Below are positions 6,167-9,491 of a DNA stretch of 9,491 nucleotides, one piece after another. This DNA comes from an uncultured Flammeovirgaceae bacterium. GTDB lineage: Bacteria; Bacteroidota; Bacteroidia; Cytophagales; Cyclobacteriaceae. The stretch is from NCBI GenBank assembly GCA_937138955.1, contig CAKZPJ010000673.1, forward strand, positions 1-9,491, read 5' to 3'. The notes beneath the pieces were generated by a model, which was not told the origin of the DNA, made no database searches, and was given only the letters and a program-made list of their open reading frames with translations. The position numbers and the translations under genes were made by a program. Positions within the stretch are counted from its first letter, which is position 1. Each line of letters opens with the position of its first letter.

Positions 6167-7111
6167 ATGAACCATTCTATTGTGGTGATTGGCAGCTCTA
6201 ATATTGATCTGATCGCCCAAGTAGCCCACTTTCCTCAACCCGGCGAAACCATAGGAAACGCTCGCTACAGTCAAGCCTACGGCGGAAAAGGAGCTAATCA
6301 GGCAGTAGCGGCTGCCCGGGCTGGGGGCGAAGTGACTTTTATTGCCAGCGTGGGTAACGATACGTTTGGTCAGACCATGCTTGTTAACTTTTCCAAAGAA
6401 GGTATCAGCACTGATTATATTACTCAGTCAGGTGAGGAATCTAGCGGTACGGCGATTATTTTGGTAAATGAATCTGGGGAGAATTGTATTGCTGTAGCTC
6501 CGGGAGCGAATGCGTTGCTTTCATCCGAACTGATTGACGAAGCCCGAATTGCTATTTCGGGCGCGGAAATCATTTTGCTGCAACTAGAAATTCCGGTAGA
6601 AACAGTGACTTATGTGGTGGAGCTGGCTAATAGACTGGGTAAAAAGGTAATGCTGAATCCGGCACCGGCTCAGGAGCTAAGCGACGATTTGCTAAAACAC
6701 CTGCACTATTTAGTGCTTAATGAAACCGAAGCGGCCTTGCTGGTAGGACATCCGGTAGACACTAAACAGCAGATAGAGGCTGCGGCTAACGAACTGCTAC
6801 AAAAGCGAGTGCAAACCGTAATTATCACATTAGGAGCAAGGGGAGCTTACGTGGCTACTCGGCGCGAGCAACAGACTATTTCCGCCTACCGAGTACAACC
6901 AGTGGACACTACCGGAGCGGGCGATACTTTTTGCGGTGCATTAGCCACGGCTTTGTCTCAACAAAAAAAGCTAAACGAAGCGGTTGCTTTTGCTAACGCG
7001 GCGGCAGCTTTAGCTACTACTAAACTAGGAGCACAACCTTCCGCACCTACCACTTCTGCGATCGCTACTTTAATAAAGGAACAATCATTTTCATCCGATG
7101 AGGATTTTTGA
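6167..7111 (+). CDS. rbsK: Ribokinase (PfkB-family sugar kinase)
   Basis: A 314-residue PfkB-family kinase that should phosphorylate D-ribose to ribose 5-phosphate with ATP in the cytoplasm. Family features in order are: VVIGSSNIDLIAQV (6-19) with the sugar-contacting Asn12 and Asp14; the first PfkB signature YGGKGANQAVAAARAGG (38-54) with Lys41; SVGNDTFGQ (61-69); LNPAP (163-167); LNETEA (184-189), the Asn-x-x-Glu magnesium region; TLGARGAY (221-228) near ATP; and the second signature DTTGAGDTFCGAL (247-259) with catalytic Asp253. Length and motifs match true ribokinases, although related nucleoside or sugar kinases of the same family cannot be fully excluded. No ribose transporter, RbsD or LacI regulator is adjacent, so it may serve nucleoside or ribose salvage on its own. 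The ATG has no Shine-Dalgarno but an AT-rich upstream stretch, normal for Bacteroidota. The C-terminal 10 residues (SFSSDEDF) are acidic and beyond the conserved fold. Confidence 0.9.
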   Translation: MNHSIVVIGSSNIDLIAQVAHFPQPGETIGNARYSQAYGGKGANQAVAAARAGGEVTFIASVGNDTFGQTMLVNFSKEGISTDYITQSGEESSGTAIILVNESGENCIAVAPGANALLSSELIDEARIAISGAEIILLQLEIPVETVTYVVELANRLGKKVMLNPAPAQELSDDLLKHLHYLVLNETEAALLVGHPVDTKQQIEAAANELLQKRVQTVIITLGARGAYVATRREQQTISAYRVQPVDTTGAGDTFCGALATALSQQKKLNEAVAFANAAAALATTKLGAQPSAPTTSAIATLIKEQSFSSDEDF

Positions 7112-7228
7112 AATAATATTCTTTATTGCTGATTAAATATTACTTTTATGAGTATTATTTCCCTTGATTGGGGCATTCTTCCTCAGAATAATCTGCCAAT
7201 TGAGGCGGAATAAAGGGTATAATCCCCA

Positions 7229-7253
7229 AAAATAGCTCATTTGAGGCTATTTT
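7229..7253 (+). terminator. Hairpin terminator candidate after the ribokinase gene
   Basis: AAAATAG (7229-7235) pairs with CTATTTT (7247-7253), and CTC/GAG extends the stem across a single bulged G, leaving a 4-base loop. The stem ends in a short T run, so it can act as an intrinsic terminator. It lies 118 bases after the ribokinase stop and before the lipoprotein gene. The stem is AT-rich and therefore weak. Confidence 0.45.
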
Positions 7254-7315
7254 ATGTTGTGGCATACAATTTTCATAAGTTATCACAGATTAACACAATT
7301 AAATTTTTGAGACTT

Positions 7316-8197
7316 ATGAAAAGATACGCAATCCTCGTCCCCGCCCTGGCTCTGATGTTTGGCTGCAATCATAAAGAATTGGAAAATCAAGTTGCTGCTC
7401 TAGAAGCTGAGCGACAGCAAATTATGGCTGCTGCTGAACAGAAAGATGCTACTCTTACCGAGTTTATGCAATCGTTAGCAACCGTAGAAGATAACCTTCA
7501 GAAGATCCGGGAGCGGGAGCTGAACATCGAGATTATCCAGCAAGAGAAAGGAACAAATCCCAAAGAAACTCAGGAGCAGATTGTTAGCGATATTCAAATG
7601 ATTAACACTTTGTTAGTAGAAAATCGGGAAAAGATTCAGGACTTGAATAAAAAACTAGCGGGAGCTTACGGCAAGAATAATAAACTAAGAAAATCACTCA
7701 CTAAACTAAAAAATGACCTCACTGAGCAGATTAAGTTACGAGAAACAGAAATCGGTACGTTGAAGGAGAACTTGGTAGCCATGGAAATGAAGGTGGAGGA
7801 TTTAAATATGAACGTAGCTGACCTGGAGAAAACCAACGTGGCGAAAGACTCGGTAATTGAAGAGCGAGTAACCGAACTTCACGAAGCTTTCTACGTTGCC
7901 GGAACTTCTAAAGAGCTGCAAGAGAAATCAGTAATCGACCGTAAGGGGGGAGTACTTGGATTGGGTAGAACTACCACTTTAGCGGCTAAGTACGATGCCC
8001 AGCAGTTTACTAAAATTGATATTCGTGAGCGAATGAGCTTTCCATTACCCAGCGAAGATATAAAGTTAGCGACTACCCATCCGGTAGGTTCTTACCAGAT
8101 TAAAGCGAATGAAGAAGCAAAAACCAGCCAATTGGTTATTGCCGATCCTGAAAAATTTTGGGAGTCCTCTAAGTACCTAGTAATGGTCGTGAAGTAA
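7316..8197 (+). CDS. Coiled-coil lipoprotein with conserved C-terminal domain (Bacteroidota family, function unclear)
   Basis: A 293-residue predicted lipoprotein. Residues 1-17 form a type II signal peptide (MKRYAILVPALALMFGC) with lipobox LMFGC, so Cys17 would be lipidated and the protein anchored to the inner or outer membrane. Residues of about 19-190 are highly charged heptad-rich sequence (ELENQVAALEAERQQ, KLRKSLTKLKNDLTEQIKL, MKVEDLNMNVADLEKT) predicting a long coiled coil. The C-terminal part (about 190-293) is a compact domain with AFYVAGTSKELQE, DRKGGVLGLGRT, FTKIDIRERM, THPVGSYQI and FWESSKYLVMVVK. From memory this tail recurs in many Bacteroidota proteins, some of which are named 'Cbp1-family collagen-binding adhesin'; I cannot verify that here. 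A TTG-initiated longer frame from 7241 would bury the signal peptide, so the ATG at 7316 is chosen. The gene stands alone between two hairpins. A structural or envelope role is inferred, not shown. Confidence 0.8.
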   Translation: MKRYAILVPALALMFGCNHKELENQVAALEAERQQIMAAAEQKDATLTEFMQSLATVEDNLQKIRERELNIEIIQQEKGTNPKETQEQIVSDIQMINTLLVENREKIQDLNKKLAGAYGKNNKLRKSLTKLKNDLTEQIKLRETEIGTLKENLVAMEMKVEDLNMNVADLEKTNVAKDSVIEERVTELHEAFYVAGTSKELQEKSVIDRKGGVLGLGRTTTLAAKYDAQQFTKIDIRERMSFPLPSEDIKLATTHPVGSYQIKANEEAKTSQLVIADPEKFWESSKYLVMVVK

Positions 8198-8226
8198 TCA
8201 ACCCTTTTTTTTCCTCATAACCTCCG

Positions 8227-8259
8227 AACTACGGGAGCGTCCTGCTTCCGTAGTTTTTT
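8227..8259 (+). terminator. Strong rho-independent terminator between convergent genes
   Basis: AACTACGGGAGC (8227-8238) pairs along all 12 bases with GCTTCCGTAGTT (8244-8255), with one G-T wobble, around the 5-base loop GTCCT. Six Ts (8254-8259) follow directly. It sits 29 bases after the lipoprotein stop and 15 bases before the 3' end of the convergent gene. The T tract makes it a plus-strand terminator; the hairpin may also slow minus-strand transcription. Confidence 0.88.
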
Positions 8260-8274
8260 GTTGTGGTCGAATAG

Positions 8275-8967
8275 TCAATATTGATAATCTGTTAGTGAAT
8301 GATAGTAATCCATCAGCTTGGCTAATTCCGCGCCATTTTTTTTAGATACTTTCTCCTCCCTAGCGAACTTATAAAGTTCAGTTGAATGTGCGCCTAGTGT
8401 CTCGATAAGATCCTTAACGGAAGTTATCCTAATAATTTCACTATCTGATTTCATCAAATAGTGTAGATCAGGATCGCGAGCAAAACGATGAGGTTCTGTT
8501 CCCCCAAAAGTTTCGGTTGTTTTTTTAAAAAAGGATGTTTTCATCTTTGTCAAGATAGCAGGATAGCTAGAATTCCATTTTTTCACGAATCCTGATATCT
8601 CCGTTTCAAGGCTTGACTCAATGTAAATGAACACTTCATCACCTATAAATATTTTTTCAATAAGGCTCGGATTAGCAAAATCAAAAATAGTGCTGTCTTC
8701 CAGATACTGAAGTGCGTCATTGTGCAGATTTAGCCTCAGAGGAACCTGACGAACGTTTAGGTTTTCGTCATAAACTTCACCCGGTATGAATTCATCATAC
8801 AAATATCGACTTCCTTTCACATATAACTTTGACGACTGATGGAGCGATCCTCCGTGAGTTGGCGTATCGGAGATAAGAGTCTGCGCTGAGGAAATTAAAG
8901 GGCATAAAAACAACAATAGTATGAAAAAAGTGGTAAGGCGATGATGGCCGTGCATAAAAAAATGCAT
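8275..8967 (-). CDS. Secreted protein of unknown function
   Basis: A 230-residue protein I do not recognise. It starts with a Sec signal peptide: basic MHFFMHGHHR, a hydrophobic core LTTFFILLLFLCPLI, and a likely cleavage at SSA/Q near residue 28, so it is exported. Initiation at the second ATG (residue 5, MHGHHR) is equally possible. The mature part is mixed alpha/beta: GSRYLYDEFIPGEVYDENLN, then PLRLNLHNDALQYLED, GDEVFIYIESSLETE, and a lysine-rich C-terminal helix region (ELYKFAREEKVSKKNGAELAKLMDYYHSL). There is no lipobox, no transmembrane helix beyond the signal, no catalytic motif I can name and no repeat. The 'build-up then small domain' pattern recalls uncharacterised Bacteroidota periplasmic proteins. 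The gene is monocistronic: it converges with the lipoprotein gene and is followed upstream by about 300 non-coding bases. Coding status is supported by the signal peptide and the long uninterrupted frame. Confidence 0.7.
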   Translation of the reverse strand: MHFFMHGHHRLTTFFILLLFLCPLISSAQTLISDTPTHGGSLHQSSKLYVKGSRYLYDEFIPGEVYDENLNVRQVPLRLNLHNDALQYLEDSTIFDFANPSLIEKIFIGDEVFIYIESSLETEISGFVKKWNSSYPAILTKMKTSFFKKTTETFGGTEPHRFARDPDLHYLMKSDSEIIRITSVKDLIETLGAHSTELYKFAREEKVSKKNGAELAKLMDYYHSLTDYQY

Positions 8968-9265
8968 ATAGCAAAAAGTTATGTGATTATCACCAATATA
9001 ATAATTTCAATTCATTTCTGGTACCGTTATTTTCGGTTGAGTAAATGATAACGAAGTAGCCCATATAGAACGACAAAAGAGATTAAATTTCGGTAATAAC
9101 AAAGAAATTCAGCATACTAAGATTGGCTCGACCATAACGCACTACTCTTTTCTGGCTATAGGAAAAAACAATGAATTAATCAGTTCGTTGAAAAACTAAC
9201 TAAGATCGCAGTATGAAATAGAACTCAGTTGCTAAAATAATCTTCTTTTTTACACAACCCCCAAT
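8968..9265. other. 298-base divergent intergenic region
   Basis: AT-rich sequence between two genes transcribed away from each other. I looked on both strands for TAnnTTTG promoters, tRNA-like folds, inverted repeats and small frames. Near-matches occur on the plus strand (TATTTTCG and TAAATTTC) but none has a TTG at suitable spacing. On the minus strand TAACTTTTTG lies just upstream of the unknown secreted-protein gene and may be part of its promoter. Nothing else can be supported. Confidence 0.5.
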
Positions 9266-9491
9266 ATGAACCGACGCAATTTCACCCGCACTCTAGCTGC
9301 CGGAGCTTCAGCACTTCCGTTCACCCATTCATTGGCTTCTTCTCTTTCTCAAGACAAAAAACTGGGAGTGGCATTGGTTGGCTTAGGCGGTTACAGCAGA
9401 GGACAACTGGGGCCAGCATTACAAGAAACTGAAAATTGCTACTTAGCGGGAGTCGTTACGGGTACCCCGGAAAAAGAGAAAATAAATCGGA
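9266..9491 (+). CDS. Tat-exported Gfo/Idh/MocA oxidoreductase, N-terminal part (runs off right edge)
   Basis: The first 75 residues of a NAD(P)-dependent sugar oxidoreductase of the glucose-fructose oxidoreductase type. The N-terminus MNRRNFTRTLAAGASALPF has a twin-arginine motif (RRNF) followed by an Ala-rich hydrophobic stretch and a small-residue region around HSLASSLS, so it is probably exported folded with its cofactor through Tat to the periplasm. The Rossmann domain starts at KLGVALVGLGGYSRGQLGPAL (about 32-52) with the GxGxxG-type loop GLGGYS, and continues with CYLAGVVTGTPEKE. The ATG at 9266 is the only sensible start because it immediately precedes the Tat signal. Such proteins are multiplied in Bacteroidota and act on sugars, inositols or sugar lactones; the substrate cannot be judged from the fragment. 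The truncation is due to the window end only. Confidence 0.9.
   Translation, partial: MNRRNFTRTLAAGASALPFTHSLASSLSQDKKLGVALVGLGGYSRGQLGPALQETENCYLAGVVTGTPEKEKINR

Noticed and set aside
7203..7227. TTGAGG...TATAAT as a sigma-70 style promoter before the lipoprotein gene
   Set aside because: The spacing is about 12 bases, it sits just before a terminator-like hairpin, and Bacteroidota promoters do not use this consensus.
8275..8967. Horizontal transfer of the unknown secreted-protein gene because it is AT-rich
   Set aside because: Sampled 60-base lines are about 30-37% GC against about 53% in the peptidase gene, but sampled lines in the barrel-protein and lipoprotein genes are just as low (about 30-33%), so this is normal variation in the window.

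Overview
The window looks like a chromosomal segment from a member of the Bacteroidota, probably a Cytophagales-type marine or environmental bacterium. Gene starts are preceded by AT-rich stretches rather than Shine-Dalgarno motifs. One gene has a good TAnnTTTG-type -7 element. The protein families also fit: a small outer-membrane barrel, a coiled-coil lipoprotein ending in a GGVLGLGRT-type domain, and a Tat-exported glucose-fructose-oxidoreductase-like protein. This assignment is inference from style and recalled families, not from a search.

Layout. Bases 1-5955 hold seven genes, all on the minus strand. In order of transcription they are: GTP cyclohydrolase II (5955-5320); a RibD C-terminal-type reductase with an unusual N-terminal extension (5310-4354); a zinc-less alcohol-dehydrogenase-like protein (4361-3399); a GNAT acetyltransferase (3309-2788); an exported M24 metallopeptidase with its own likely promoter (2663-1296); a predicted outer-membrane beta-barrel (1176-472); and the 5' part of shikimate dehydrogenase aroE (401 to beyond the left edge). 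A 211-base divergent intergenic region separates this block from two plus-strand genes: a ribokinase (6167-7111) and a coiled-coil lipoprotein (7316-8197). The lipoprotein gene is closed by a strong hairpin terminator. A secreted protein of unknown function converges on it from the minus strand (8967-8275). After about 300 non-coding bases, a Tat-signal Gfo/Idh/MocA oxidoreductase starts at 9266 and runs off the right edge.

The most interesting part is the tightly packed trio at 3399-5955. GTP cyclohydrolase II and a RibD-type reductase would normally point to riboflavin synthesis. Here, however, the cyclohydrolase has no DHBP-synthase domain, the reductase has no deaminase domain, and the third, translationally overlapped gene is an MDR dehydrogenase that riboflavin synthesis does not need. 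From memory, the same three families sit together in distant bacteria, often with a 6-pyruvoyl-tetrahydropterin-synthase-like gene. This suggests a dedicated, poorly characterised GTP-derived (pterin- or pyrimidine-like) pathway rather than vitamin B2 supply. The other genes are ordinary housekeeping or envelope functions. No rRNA, tRNA, CRISPR array, insertion sequence or phage gene was seen.
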